DNA of 64,000 bases from Mesorhizobium denitrificans (lineage in GTDB: Bacteria; Pseudomonadota; Alphaproteobacteria; Rhizobiales; Rhizobiaceae), in the NCBI RefSeq assembly GCF_003403035.1, contig NZ_QURN01000003.1:124001-188000 (forward strand). Reading direction: 5' to 3'. Under the pieces are notes generated by a model that was given only the letters and a program-made list of their open reading frames with translations, made no database searches and was not told where the DNA came from. Numbering within the stretch: position 1 is the first letter of the stretch; every line of letters starts with the position of its first letter. Of this stretch, positions 25,745 through 36,065 are shown piece after piece. Made by a program: the position numbers and the translations under genes.

Positions 25745-28700
25745 ACTGCCTCGCGCATGCGCTCGGCCGTTTCCAGATCGACGGAGACGAGTTGGCTTAC
25801 GCCCTGCTCTGCCATGGTCACCCCGAACAGGCGGTTCATGCGCGCCATGGTGATCGGGTTGTGAGTGATGATCACGAACCGTGTTTCGGTCGTGCGCGCC
25901 ATCTCATCCATCAAATTGCAGAACCGCTCGACATTGTGGTCGTCCAGCGGTGCGTCAACCTCGTCGAGCACGCAGATCGGCGCCGGATTGGTCAGGAACA
26001 CCGCGAAAATCAGTGCCATTGCGGTCAGCGCCTGCTCGCCGCCCGAAAGCAGCGTCATGGTCTGCGGCTTCTTGCCGGGTGGCCGCGCCATGATTTCGAG
26101 CCCGGCATCGAGCGGATCTTCCGACTCGATCAACTGCAATTCAGCCGTGCCACCGCCGAACAGGTGTGTAAACAGCCGCTGGAAATGGCCGTTCACCACG
26201 TCGAAAGCCGCCAGCAGGCGTTCGCGCCCTTCCTTGTTCAGGCTCTGGATTGCCTGCCGCAGCTTGCGGATCGCCTCCACGACGTCCTCGCGCTCGGAAA
26301 CAATCGTTTCCAGCCGTTCGGAAAGCTCGCGCTGCTCTTCTTCCGCGCGCAAATTCACCGCGCCCAGCCGCTCGCGCTCGATCTTCAAGCGTTCCAGCGA
26401 ACGCTCCGTCTCACCAATGTCCGGCACCGGCTGGTCGGCCTCTAGCCCTGTATGCTGGATCACCAGATGCGGCGGCACATTCAGCGTTTCCTGAATGCGC
26501 GCCTCCACCTCTGCGCGCCGCTCATCTGCCGCTGTCAAGCGCTCCTCGGCACGAACACGCGCCTCGCGTGATTCCGAAAGCGCGGTGATCGCCGCAGTCG
26601 CCGCCTTATCGAGTTCAGCCTGCCGGTTTTCCGATTCCTGTAGCCTGTCCGAAGCTTCCCTGCTCGTCGCTTCCGACTGCGAAAGCTGCGAAAGCAGCGC
26701 CCGCCGCCGCTGGTCAATATCGTCCGGCGCATCGGCAATGCGCATTCGTTCGGTATCGGCTTCCGTGCGGCGTTCGGTCAGCAGCGCAATCTGCTTTGCC
26801 GCATTGTCAGCGCGCTGCATCCAGCTTGTGCGCTCGCCTTCAATCGCCGTCAGCCGCCGCGTCCGTGCTTCCGCCTCTCGACGCAGCCCCTCATGCACAG
26901 CGCGCGCATCCGCCAGTGTTGCCCGCTCGCGCAAAACATCAGCCGAAAGGCGATCAAATCGAATCTGCAAATCTGCAAGGTCCGGCGCGGCAGCCAGTTG
27001 AGCCTCCGCATCGCTAAAACTCGTCTGTGCTTCCTGCGCGGTTTCAGACAAGCGCTTGCGCGCCTCATCCAGCGCGGCCCGGCGCTTGACCAGTTCGCCC
27101 GATGCCTTTTCCGCCTTTTCCAGCGCATCCCGCGCCAGACTCACCGCATGTTGCGCGTCACGCCAGTTCTGCCGCGCGACCCGTTCCGCCTCAGTCAACG
27201 AGCGCACGGACTGCTCAGCCGTCGCCAGCCTTTCTTCCGCGCCGCGCACCGTGCGCGTCGCCTCGACAGCTTCCGCGTCGAGTTCCTTCAGCCGGTTCTT
27301 CTGCGCCAGCCGCATCGCCGCAGGCGTCGGCGCTTCCGCGCTTGCGGTCACACCGTCCCAACGCCACAGCGCGCCGTCACGGCTTACCAGCCTTTGGCCG
27401 GGTGCCAGCAGCTTTTGCAGCCGCGCGCCATCTGCGGCATCCACCACGCCGACCTGCACCAAACGCCGCGCCAATTGTCTCGGCGCGCGCACAAACTCGC
27501 CAAGACTGCGCGCGCCTTCCGGCAATTTTGGATCACCGCTCTGCGGCTCCATATCGCCCCAATGCGCCGCCGCTGCGCGATCCAGCGGCAGTTCGAGATC
27601 ATCACCCAGCGCCGCGCCCAGCGCTGTTTCAAAGCCGCGATCAACGCCCAATTGCTCCAGCACAGCCGGGAACAAATCATTGGAGCCCGCGCTCAACACC
27701 TTTGCCAGCGTGCGCGCTTCCGTCTCGACGCGTTGCAATGCCGCGCGCGCTTCCTGCAAGGGCGGGCGTGCCGCCGTCTCCGCCTGCCGCGCCTCGGCAA
27801 CTGCCTTTTCCGCCGCGACTGCCGCCGCTTCCGCCTCGACAACGCGCTTTTGCGCCTCGTCAACCAACACCCGCTTTTCAGCAGGATCGGGCAAAGCCGA
27901 AATCTGCGCGACAATGCCTTGCAATTCGCGGTCCACATCGGCCAGTTGCCGCCCGATCCGCTCGCGCCGCTCCGTTGCATCGCGAAGCGCCCGCTCCGTC
28001 TGGTTGCGCTGTGCGGCGGCTTCCGCGCGCTCGGCTGTCAGCTTAGCCAGCGCGCCTTCGCTCAAAGCCAGCGTGGCGCTTGCCTGCTCAAATTCCGCCC
28101 GCGTGGAAACCTCACGCTCCGCCGAGCCCGCTTCGTCCGCGCGCAACGCAGCTTCTTCATCCGTCAGCCGCGCCAGAATATCGGCATTGTCTCGAACCAT
28201 CTGGTTTTCGCGCTCAATATCCGCCGCGAGCTGTTCGACCCGGCGATCAAGTTCCGCCTGACGGTTCTTGATGCGCTGTTCTTCTTCCTCGATCTGCGCT
28301 TTGGCTATTGTCAGCCGCTGCAGCGCCGCAGCGGCAGCCGCCGCCGCATCCCGCAGTTCCGGCAAACGATGCGCGCCTACCGCCTGCTGCTTCGCCGCTT
28401 CCATCTGCTGCGCGGCACGGTCGCCCACCAGCGTGGTTGCGTGCGCAAGTGCCGATTTGGCCTCTGCTTCCTGCGCCTTAGCCGCGATCCAGCGCAAATG
28501 CAGCAAAATGGCTTCCGCCTTGCGAATATCCGCCGACAGGTTCTTGAAGCGCGTTGCCTGCCGCGCCTGGCGTTTCAGGCTTTCGATCTGCGCGCCCAGT
28601 TCGCCGGTCACATCGTCCAGCCGTTCCAGATTTTGCTCTGCAGCGCGCAGCCGCAACTCCGCTTCATGACGGCGTGTGTGCAGGCCCGAAACGCCCGCCG

Positions 28701-29199
28701 CCTCTTCCAGAAGCTGACGCCGCGCCTGCGGCTTGGCCTGGATCAGCTCGCCAATGCGCCCCTGCCCCACCATCGAGGGCGATCGCGCGCCCGTCGATTG
28801 GTCTGCAAACAGAAGCTGCACATCCTTGGCGCGCGCCTCCTTGCCATTGATCCGGTAGACCGAACCGGCTTCGCGCTCGATGCGCCGCGAAACCTGCAAT
28901 TCATCCGCTTCGTTGAAGCTCGGGGGGGCGGAGCGATCCACATTGTCGAGGAAAAGCGTAACCTCCGCTGTGTTGCGCGAAGGCCGCGTTGATGATCCCG
29001 AAAAGATCACATCGTCCATGCCGGAAGCGCGCATGTTCTTGTATGAGCTTTCGCCCATCACCCAGCGCAGCGCCTCGACGAGATTGGACTTGCCGCAGCC
29101 ATTCGGTCCAACAATTCCCGTCAGCCCGCGTTCGATCACGAAATCGGAGGGTTCGACGAAGGACTTGAAGCCCAGAAGGCGCAGCTTGGTAAATTTCAC
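25741..29199 (-). CDS. smc: Chromosome segregation protein SMC
   Basis: SMC condensin ATPase of 1152 residues that loads on DNA and compacts and aligns the replicated chromosome. The N-terminal head has Walker A GPNGCGKSN (31-39). A long coiled coil (about 170-500) is followed by the hinge (about 510-665, Gly-rich with LERGVDR-like turns), then a return coil (680-1000). The C-terminal head has the signature LLSGGEQALTAMALIF near 1055 and Walker B CVLDEVDAPLDDHN. ScpA and ScpB are not here. It is followed by overlapping transporter halves. Dense Ala/Glu/Arg coding makes very long antisense frames, which I do not call. Confidence 0.97.
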   Translation of the reverse strand: MKFTKLRLLGFKSFVEPSDFVIERGLTGIVGPNGCGKSNLVEALRWVMGESSYKNMRASGMDDVIFSGSSTRPSRNTAEVTLFLDNVDRSAPPSFNEADELQVSRRIEREAGSVYRINGKEARAKDVQLLFADQSTGARSPSMVGQGRIGELIQAKPQARRQLLEEAAGVSGLHTRRHEAELRLRAAEQNLERLDDVTGELGAQIESLKRQARQATRFKNLSADIRKAEAILLHLRWIAAKAQEAEAKSALAHATTLVGDRAAQQMEAAKQQAVGAHRLPELRDAAAAAAAALQRLTIAKAQIEEEEQRIKNRQAELDRRVEQLAADIERENQMVRDNADILARLTDEEAALRADEAGSAEREVSTRAEFEQASATLALSEGALAKLTAERAEAAAQRNQTERALRDATERRERIGRQLADVDRELQGIVAQISALPDPAEKRVLVDEAQKRVVEAEAAAVAAEKAVAEARQAETAARPPLQEARAALQRVETEARTLAKVLSAGSNDLFPAVLEQLGVDRGFETALGAALGDDLELPLDRAAAAHWGDMEPQSGDPKLPEGARSLGEFVRAPRQLARRLVQVGVVDAADGARLQKLLAPGQRLVSRDGALWRWDGVTASAEAPTPAAMRLAQKNRLKELDAEAVEATRTVRGAEERLATAEQSVRSLTEAERVARQNWRDAQHAVSLARDALEKAEKASGELVKRRAALDEARKRLSETAQEAQTSFSDAEAQLAAAPDLADLQIRFDRLSADVLRERATLADARAVHEGLRREAEARTRRLTAIEGERTSWMQRADNAAKQIALLTERRTEADTERMRIADAPDDIDQRRRALLSQLSQSEATSREASDRLQESENRQAELDKAATAAITALSESREARVRAEERLTAADERRAEVEARIQETLNVPPHLVIQHTGLEADQPVPDIGETERSLERLKIERERLGAVNLRAEEEQRELSERLETIVSEREDVVEAIRKLRQAIQSLNKEGRERLLAAFDVVNGHFQRLFTHLFGGGTAELQLIESEDPLDAGLEIMARPPGKKPQTMTLLSGGEQALTAMALIFAVFLTNPAPICVLDEVDAPLDDHNVERFCNLMDEMARTTETRFVIITHNPITMARMNRLFGVTMAEQGVSQLVSVDLETAERMREAV

Positions 29200-29250
29200 G
29201 CGCGGCCAAAGGCGCGCTCAGATCGCGCGCCCCTCCCTGCCGCTACTGCC

Positions 29251-30021
29251 TTAAAGCAGTGGGTCGATGATGGCCGACATTTCCTCAATCGACATTGCCC
29301 CCGGATATTTCGATCCGTTGATAAAGAAGGTTGGCGTGGAATCCACACCGAAATCCTTGGAGGCCCGTTCCCGCACGGCCCTGATGTCTTCCAACAACTT
29401 CTGGTCGGTCAGGCAGGCCTCAAACGTTTGCTGCGAGAATCCGGCAAGTTTCGCAAGCTGAAGCAAGGCGTCTTTCGCGTTATCCACAGCCGCCCAGTTC
29501 TGTTGCTGCTGGAAAAGCACGCTTACCATCTGGAAATATTTGTCCTTGGAGCAGCGCGCCAGCATGAACGCGCCTTCCGCGCGCGGATCGAACGGGAACT
29601 CGCGGAACACCAACCGCACCTTGCCCGTGTCGATATATTTGCTCGTCAGCGTCGGCAGCGTCGTTTCGTGGAAATGCGCGCAATGCGGGCAAGTCATGGA
29701 CGCATATTCTACAATGGTTACAGGCGCATCGGCCTTGCCGAGCACCATTTCGGGCAGCGGCCCCGGCTCCATCAGTTTCGCAACATCCACCGTGCCAGCG
29801 GCCTTCGGTGCTTCCACCGCCTTTGCGGGTGCCGCCGGTTCAGCAGGTGCTGGCGTTGCGGGCGCTGTCGTTGTCGCCGGCGTCGCGGTTGGCTCTGCTG
29901 GCGCGGGCGTTGCCTCCGCCTTTTTTTGCTCGCCCGAATCCGAACATGCAGCCAGCAAGGCCGCGCCAGAAACGGCAGCAAGCGCGGTTAAAACGGTCCG
30001 GCGCTGAACGAAGCTCATCAT
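29251..30021 (-). CDS. DsbA-family thioredoxin-fold lipoprotein
   Basis: Protein of 256 residues from the ATG at 30021 (AGGTG six bases upstream). A twin-Arg-containing signal ends in the lipobox LLAAC, so it is probably a lipoprotein. Next comes a Pro/Ala-rich flexible linker of about 55 residues, then a DsbA-like thioredoxin fold with the active site CPHC (MTCPHCAHFH), and a cis-Pro in STPTFFING. Such proteins make or rearrange disulfides in the cell envelope. The linker would let it reach away from the membrane. No DsbB partner is adjacent. It lies between smc and dciA, all on the minus strand. Confidence 0.88.
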   Translation of the reverse strand: MMSFVQRRTVLTALAAVSGAALLAACSDSGEQKKAEATPAPAEPTATPATTTAPATPAPAEPAAPAKAVEAPKAAGTVDVAKLMEPGPLPEMVLGKADAPVTIVEYASMTCPHCAHFHETTLPTLTSKYIDTGKVRLVFREFPFDPRAEGAFMLARCSKDKYFQMVSVLFQQQQNWAAVDNAKDALLQLAKLAGFSQQTFEACLTDQKLLEDIRAVRERASKDFGVDSTPTFFINGSKYPGAMSIEEMSAIIDPLL

Positions 30022-30162
30022 GCGAATCACCTGAGTTGTATGGAATTGTGCGTTGGAATATCCAACAAAAGCGAGAGTTCGCGCGAATTAAGGCAAACTG
30101 GTCCCCAACACAAAGCAGAATTTTGTCGCTGGCATCACGAATCCGCGACGGTGAACTTTGAG

Positions 30163-30666
30163 CTACTGCTTCTTGCTCGCCCTGACGGACGCTCCCAATC
30201 GCTCCAGCGACTCGCGCAAGCCATCATCTTCTATGCCTGAAACAACGCCTTTGATGCGGGCGCGTTCGTCGGCGTTCAGTTCCCGAAGCTTTGGCCGCTC
30301 TGGCCGCTCCTGCCTGACCGGCTTTTGAACGATTCGAATCCGGCCAATCGCCATATAACCCAGGAAACTGTTGACCCGACCGACGATTTCATCGGCCTCG
30401 TGCTGAATGTGCAGCGCGGCCAAACCCTCACATGCAATGACCAGAACCGCTGGTTCAAACGGATCGTTTTCGTCTCGCCTGCGGCCCCATTGAATCTTTT
30501 CCGGCCTTGAGGAAACCGCTATTCGCGGCCCGACGATTTCGTCCCAGCTTTGCACCAGCGCTACCGACAGCCCTGCCCGCTTGCGCAAAACCGGGTCCAG
30601 AATTTCTCCTGCCAGGTCTGCGACGGGAACGGGATTGCCGGAAAATCTTTTCCCTGCCATGTCCAT
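30163..30666 (-). CDS. DUF721/DciA-like protein
   Basis: A 167-residue protein (start at the ATG 30666; a GTG at 30699 would add 11 residues). The N-terminal half shows the DUF721 core: LAGEILDPVLRKRAG, LVQSWDEIVGPRIA, and later VLVIACEGLAALHIQHEADEIVGRVNSFLGY. DciA-type DUF721 proteins help load the replicative helicase in bacteria without DnaC. The C-terminal 50 residues are charged. Its 5' end is only five bases from the start of the divergent mutY, so the two genes' promoters must overlap each other's coding region. Confidence 0.8.
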   Translation of the reverse strand: MDMAGKRFSGNPVPVADLAGEILDPVLRKRAGLSVALVQSWDEIVGPRIAVSSRPEKIQWGRRRDENDPFEPAVLVIACEGLAALHIQHEADEIVGRVNSFLGYMAIGRIRIVQKPVRQERPERPKLRELNADERARIKGVVSGIEDDGLRESLERLGASVRASKKQ

Positions 30667-30671
30667 GTCCG

Positions 30672-31787
30672 ATGAACGTTTCAAACTCACCAATGGCACC
30701 GGCTGAAAGCGCGGGCAAGGCTTCGTTGAGCAATCGCCTGCTCGACTGGTACGACCGGCATCACCGTGAACTGCCCTGGCGCATTTCGCCTTCGGCTCGT
30801 GCCGCAGGTGCGGTGCCTGATCCCTATCATATCTGGCTTTCGGAGATCATGCTTCAGCAAACCACTGTGGAAGCAGTTAAGCCGTATTTTCAACGGTTTA
30901 AGGAGCGCTGGCCGCACGTTTCAGATCTTGCCGGCGCTGAAAACGACGACGTTATGAAGGCGTGGGCCGGGCTCGGCTATTATTCCCGCGCGCGCAATCT
31001 CAAGGCTTGTGCCGATCATATTGTCGCGCATGGCGGTGCTTTTCCCGATACAGAATCGGGGTTGCTCAATTTGCCCGGCGTCGGCCCTTACACCGCGGCT
31101 GCGATTGCGGCGATTGCGTTCAACCAGCCTGCCGCCGTTGTGGATGGCAATGTGGAGCGCGTTATTTCGCGCCTATTCGCCGTCGAGACGCCGCTACCCG
31201 TCGCAAAAGTGCAAATTCGTCAGATCGTTACGGAAATTTTGCCGCATGACCGGCCCGGTGATTTCGCGCAAGCCATGATGGACCTTGGCGCGACGATCTG
31301 CTCGCCGAAACGTCCCCGTTGCATGCTCTGCCCGGTCAATGAATATTGTGACGCTCTGGCCAATGGCGACCCTGAACGGTTCCCCTTGCGTCCGCCCAAA
31401 ATGGAAAAGCCATCGCGCCGAGGTGCGGCCTTCGTCGCGGTGCGTTTGAGCGATGGCGCTGTACTGCTTCGCAAGCGGCCTGAGAAGGGTCTGCTGGGTG
31501 GTATGACCGAGCCGCCGACCACAGCCTGGACCGCGCGAAAGGACGGCGAAACGGGCGCAAAAGCAGCGCCGTTCGACGCAAATTGGAAGTTTTGCGGGCG
31601 TATTTCTCACATTTTCACGCATTTTGCGCTGGAATTGGAGGTTTATTCGGCAGGAATTGAAGGCTTTTCGCAACCTGACAACTACTTCTGGTCGAGTGAC
31701 GTAATGGCTGAGGCTTTGCCTACGGTCATGAAAAAGGTTATCGAAACCGCCCTTCCAGATATTTCCAAGCGCAGGCGGTTTGCATGA
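30672..31787 (+). CDS. mutY: A/G-specific adenine glycosylase MutY
   Basis: DNA repair enzyme of 371 residues that removes adenine mispaired with 8-oxoguanine. The catalytic Glu58 (SEIMLQQT), the helix-hairpin-helix LPGVGPYTAAAI (134-145) and Asp158 (VDGNVERV) are present. The iron-sulfur cluster cysteines are C210, C217, C220 and C226, with the C-x6-C-x2-C-x5-C spacing of the family. The C-terminal NUDIX-like domain recognises oxoG. An alternative ATG lies at 30693. The stop overlaps the HAD gene by four bases. Confidence 0.96.
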   Translation: MNVSNSPMAPAESAGKASLSNRLLDWYDRHHRELPWRISPSARAAGAVPDPYHIWLSEIMLQQTTVEAVKPYFQRFKERWPHVSDLAGAENDDVMKAWAGLGYYSRARNLKACADHIVAHGGAFPDTESGLLNLPGVGPYTAAAIAAIAFNQPAAVVDGNVERVISRLFAVETPLPVAKVQIRQIVTEILPHDRPGDFAQAMMDLGATICSPKRPRCMLCPVNEYCDALANGDPERFPLRPPKMEKPSRRGAAFVAVRLSDGAVLLRKRPEKGLLGGMTEPPTTAWTARKDGETGAKAAPFDANWKFCGRISHIFTHFALELEVYSAGIEGFSQPDNYFWSSDVMAEALPTVMKKVIETALPDISKRRRFA

Positions 31788-32395
31788 CTCCCATCCGGCA
31801 TATTGTTTTCGACATCGGCAGCGTTCTGATTCATTACGACCCGAATCTGCCGTTTTCGCGCATCATCCCGGACGAGCAAGAGCGCCGCTGGTTCTTCCAG
31901 AATGTCTGCACATCGGAATGGAATATAGAGCAGGACCGTGGCCGCGCATGGGAAGATGCGGAAGCGCTTCTAATAGAACAGTTTCCCGATCATGAAACCA
32001 ACATCCGGGCGTTTCGTGGAAACTGGAATGAAATGGTTTCGCATTCCTACGACGATACTGTCGCTATTATGCTTGGCCTGATCGAGAAAGACTATGACGT
32101 AACTATGCTGACGAATTTCGCAGCTGATACGTTCATTGAAGCGCGGCAGAAATTCGGCTTTCTAAATCAGCCGCGCGGCGTAACTGTTTCGGGCGAGGTC
32201 AAGCTCATCAAGCCCGACCGTAAAATCTACGACCGTCACACGTCCGACTTCAAATTGGAGCCTGCCGCAACGCTGTTCATTGACGACAACCCTGCCAATG
32301 TGGAGGCCGCGCAAGATTTCGGCTGGCAGGCTGTCCGCTATAAGGATGCGCCGACGCTGCTGCGCGACCTCGTATCCTATGGCGTTGTAATTTAA
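31784..32395 (+). CDS. HAD-family hydrolase (YihX-like)
   Basis: Haloacid-dehalogenase-like phosphatase of 203 residues. Motif I is FDIGSVLIHYD, in which the second Asp of DxD is Gly; this is normal for the YihX/sugar-phosphatase branch, where the sequence is D[LI]GNV. Motif II is MLTNFAAD, motif III KLIKPDRKIY and motif IV FIDDNPANVEAA. It overlaps the mutY stop (ATGA), so it is co-transcribed with mutY. The substrate is not predictable. Confidence 0.87.
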   Translation: MTPIRHIVFDIGSVLIHYDPNLPFSRIIPDEQERRWFFQNVCTSEWNIEQDRGRAWEDAEALLIEQFPDHETNIRAFRGNWNEMVSHSYDDTVAIMLGLIEKDYDVTMLTNFAADTFIEARQKFGFLNQPRGVTVSGEVKLIKPDRKIYDRHTSDFKLEPAATLFIDDNPANVEAAQDFGWQAVRYKDAPTLLRDLVSYGVVI

Positions 32396-32401
32396 GACTA
32401 A

Positions 32402-33553
<1,152 letters not shown>

Positions 33554-33678
33554 CTATTTACTGGGTGTTATGGTTACTGAACTCGGTAAAGATTTAATGA
33601 AATCGACGCCGGATTTGCGCGATTGGCCTCGATACTGTAAAGCGCCCGCCGCGCACCCCTATTGATTGCGGGATTTCC

Positions 33679-34362
33679 ATGCCTCAACCTGATCTTGTTA
33701 TTTTCGACTGCGACGGCGTCCTGATTGACTCCGAAATCATTGCCGCCCGAGTGGAAGCTGAAGTGCTGACAGAGGCCGGATATGAAATTTCGCCTGAAGA
33801 GATTGCCGCGCTTTATTCGGGGCTGAACTTCAGCGAAATTCTGCTGCGCGTCGAAAAGGTCGCGCAAATTCCCTTGCAGGCATCACTCATCGATCGGGCA
33901 GACGCAATTATCGACAAGCGACTCAAGGATGTGCGCGCGATTGAAGGCGTGACGCAGGCCGTCGCTGCCGTGAAGGTGCCGCGTTGCATTTGCTCAAATT
34001 CCAGCGCGGAAAGATTGAAAATGACGCTTGGTTTGACCGGGCTTGATCGCTTTTTCGTCGATCGCGTTTATTCCGCACTTTCAATTCCCGACGGCAAGCC
34101 AAAGCCCGCGCCAGATGTGTTTTTGTATGCCGCCGGCCAGATGAAGGCGAATCCGGCGAATACGTTCGTCGTGGAGGATTCCGTGCATGGCATTCATGGC
34201 GCAATTGCTGCCGGAATGCGCGTAATCGGCTTCACCGGCGGCGCGCATAGCTACCCCAGCCACTCCGATATTTTGACCGAGGCAGGCGCCGAGACCGTTA
34301 TCAATCGCTGGCGCGACCTCGTGCCGGTGCTCGATGCGCTTTCCGAATGGGCAGAGGCTTAA
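33679..34362 (+). CDS. HAD-family hydrolase (phosphoglycolate/sugar phosphatase-like)
   Basis: HAD phosphatase of 227 residues with canonical motifs: IFDCDGVLIDSE (8-19; the first Asp is the nucleophile), CICSNSSAER, the Lys in DGKPKPAPDVF, and VVEDSVHGIHGAIAAGM. The cap domain is the small helical type (subfamily IA). It is in the group of beta-phosphoglucomutase and 2-deoxyglucose-6-phosphate phosphatase-like enzymes. It appears to be transcribed alone and is followed by 1 kb of repeats. Confidence 0.88.
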   Translation: MPQPDLVIFDCDGVLIDSEIIAARVEAEVLTEAGYEISPEEIAALYSGLNFSEILLRVEKVAQIPLQASLIDRADAIIDKRLKDVRAIEGVTQAVAAVKVPRCICSNSSAERLKMTLGLTGLDRFFVDRVYSALSIPDGKPKPAPDVFLYAAGQMKANPANTFVVEDSVHGIHGAIAAGMRVIGFTGGAHSYPSHSDILTEAGAETVINRWRDLVPVLDALSEWAEA

Positions 34363-34386
34363 GTAGCTCTCAAGCGCGGCGCGATT

Positions 34387-34545
34387 TACCCCCTCATCCG
34401 CCTGCCGGCAACCTCCTCCCACAAGGGGAGAGGGGAGCAATCGCAACGTAGGTTTCAATCGCGGACGTCGCAGAAAGTGCAGGACATAACCGTTTTAGCC
34501 CTTCTCCCCTTGTGCGAGGAGGTGCCGGCAGACGGATGAGGGGTA
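34387..34545. repeat. Full copy of dispersed hairpin element (MITE-like)
   Basis: A 159-bp element bounded by TACCCCCTCATCCG (34387-34400) and CGGATGAGGGGTA (34533-34545). The arms of about 47 bases are near-perfect inverted repeats (GCCGGCAACCTCCTCCCACAAGGGGAGA on the left). They surround a 64-base centre related to the centres of the copies at 25.1 and 44.3 kb. It would fold into a long stem. It does not encode a transposase. Confidence 0.75.
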
Positions 34546-34566
34546 ATTTTTCTGGACGCCCCGCCC

Positions 34567-35345
34567 CTTTCAGCCGTCATTCTCGGGCTTTTCCTGAGAA
34601 TCTACAGCCTGTCAGGAACTAGTGCCTGTACCGCCGCAGATCCTAGGGACAAGCCCTAGGATGACGGAAAAGCAAGCCCTAGGATGACGGAGAAGCAAGC
34701 CCTAGGATGACGGAAAAGAAGGAAGTTCTACCTAGCTATATCTTCGGCGCGGCGCTCCACCCCTCTTGCCCCAACCAGACCCCTTTCAGCCGTCATTCTC
34801 GGGCTTTTCCTGAGAATCTACAGCCTGTCAGGAACTGGTGCCGGTACCGCCGCAGATCCTAGGGACAGGCCCTAGGATGACGGAGAAGCAAGCCCTAGGA
34901 TGATGGAGAAGCAAGCCCTAGGATGATGGAGAAGCAAGCCCTAGGATGATGGAGAAGCAAGCCCTAGGATGACGGAGAAGAAGGAAGTTCTACCTAGCTC
35001 GATCTTCGGCGGCGCGCTCCACCCCTCTTGCCCCAACCAGACCCTCAAAGCCATCATTCTCGGGCTTTTCCCGAGAATCTGCGCCCTATCAGAAGCTAGC
35101 GCCTGTACCGCCGCAGATCCTAGGGACAAGCCCTAGGATGACGGAGAAGCAAGCCCTAGGATGATGGAAAAGCAAGCCCTAGGATGACGGAGAAGAACGA
35201 AGTTCTACCTAGCTCTATCTTCGGCGCCGCGCTCCACCCCTCTTGCCCCAACCAGACCCTCAAAGGCGTCATTCTCGGACTTGTCCCGAGAATCTACAGC
35301 CTGTCAGGAACTAGTGCCTGTACCGCCGCAGATCCTGGGATGACG
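34567..35345. repeat. Nested tandem-repeat array, 3 full units plus a partial
   Basis: Large units start at 34567, 34783, 35044 and 35259 (lengths about 216, 261 and 215, then a partial). Each has a hairpin around ATTCTCGGG..TGAGAAT, an ATCCTAGGG-acaag-CCCTAGGAT hairpin (34640-34662 in unit 1), a block of 23-base minirepeats beginning AAGCAAGCCCTAGG (3, 5 and 3 copies of the CCCTAGGATGA core; blocks about 34640-34712, 34856-34981 and 35116-35194) and a 75-base tail ending CCAACCAGACCC. The length difference of unit 2 is explained by two extra minirepeats. The region has no credible gene. Confidence 0.92.
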
Positions 35346-35376
35346 AAGTGGAGGCAAATTTCGCCAGATGATGTGG

Positions 35377-35937
35377 CTACTTCGCACCGTCGTCGAAGCC
35401 TAGTTGAACCATGACGTTACGCTCGGCGGGGATCGGGATCACGATGTTCGGATCCTTGAAGATGAACTGCGTGGCCTGTTGAGCGTTGATCGCGACTTCC
35501 TGCTTCTGCAGTTGCGAATAGAGAACTTCGTCGCCACGTGTGACGGCAATGCGGATCGGCAAAACGGCTGAGGCCGGTGCGCCTGCCGGGCCAGCGATAA
35601 CGCGACCGGCGGCAGCCACGTTGATGGTCAAATTGCCATCGGCCCGCGAGCATGCGCGGCTGGTTTCGCCGAGGGAGGCCTGAAACGCCAGCTTGGATGG
35701 ATCGCCATCGCCACCACGCGCATATCGGCTGAGCGACGCTGTGCCCTGACGCACGCGAACCGGCGGGCAAAATGCCTCAAGCTCGTTCTGGCTGATCTTG
35801 GGCTGCTTGCCAGCAAGATCGTTTGTGCTCATGGATTCGCCGGTGGGCCCCTCGTTGGATTGGCACCCAGCAAGCGCCAAAACCAGGCACAGGGGAGCAA
35901 AAGCGGGCTTCATTCGAGTCCAATTTATGCGCAACAT
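35377..35937 (-). CDS. Putative lipoprotein of unknown function
   Basis: Protein of 186 residues. A basic N-terminus and hydrophobic segment end in the lipobox LALAGC (C25), so it is likely anchored in an envelope membrane. The mature part has two further Cys (FCPPVRV and RACSRAD), a region with LTINVAAAGRVIAGPAGAP, and a C-terminal strand-rich stretch. I do not recognise a known domain, but it seems conserved in rhizobia as a hypothetical protein. AGAGGAAAG upstream supports the ATG at 35937; an ATG at 35913 is also possible. Its 3' end lies beside the repeat array. Confidence 0.75.
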   Translation of the reverse strand: MLRINWTRMKPAFAPLCLVLALAGCQSNEGPTGESMSTNDLAGKQPKISQNELEAFCPPVRVRQGTASLSRYARGGDGDPSKLAFQASLGETSRACSRADGNLTINVAAAGRVIAGPAGAPASAVLPIRIAVTRGDEVLYSQLQKQEVAINAQQATQFIFKDPNIVIPIPAERNVMVQLGFDDGAK

Positions 35938-36065
35938 GGATTCTGCTTTCCTCTCTCGTCCAAGGCGGTCTATACCAATGACCCAACCAAAATGCGACTA
36001 ATCTGGACTATTTTCCGAACCATGTGCTTACAGCCTGTTGCGTGCCTTCCCGGGAGCTTCCAATC

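Noticed and set aside
26893-28992. A 699-codon open frame antisense to smc (and 401- and 314-codon frames beside it)
   Set aside because: smc on the other strand is conserved end to end. Long antisense frames are expected opposite Ala/Glu/Arg-rich high-GC coiled coils, and the translation has no domain.
34941-35129. Small proteins encoded in the repeat array
   Set aside because: They follow the repeat period, have no ribosome sites, and change with each repeat unit.
34567-35345. CRISPR array
   Set aside because: The 23-bp repeats are contiguous with no unique spacers, they vary in sequence, and no cas gene is nearby.
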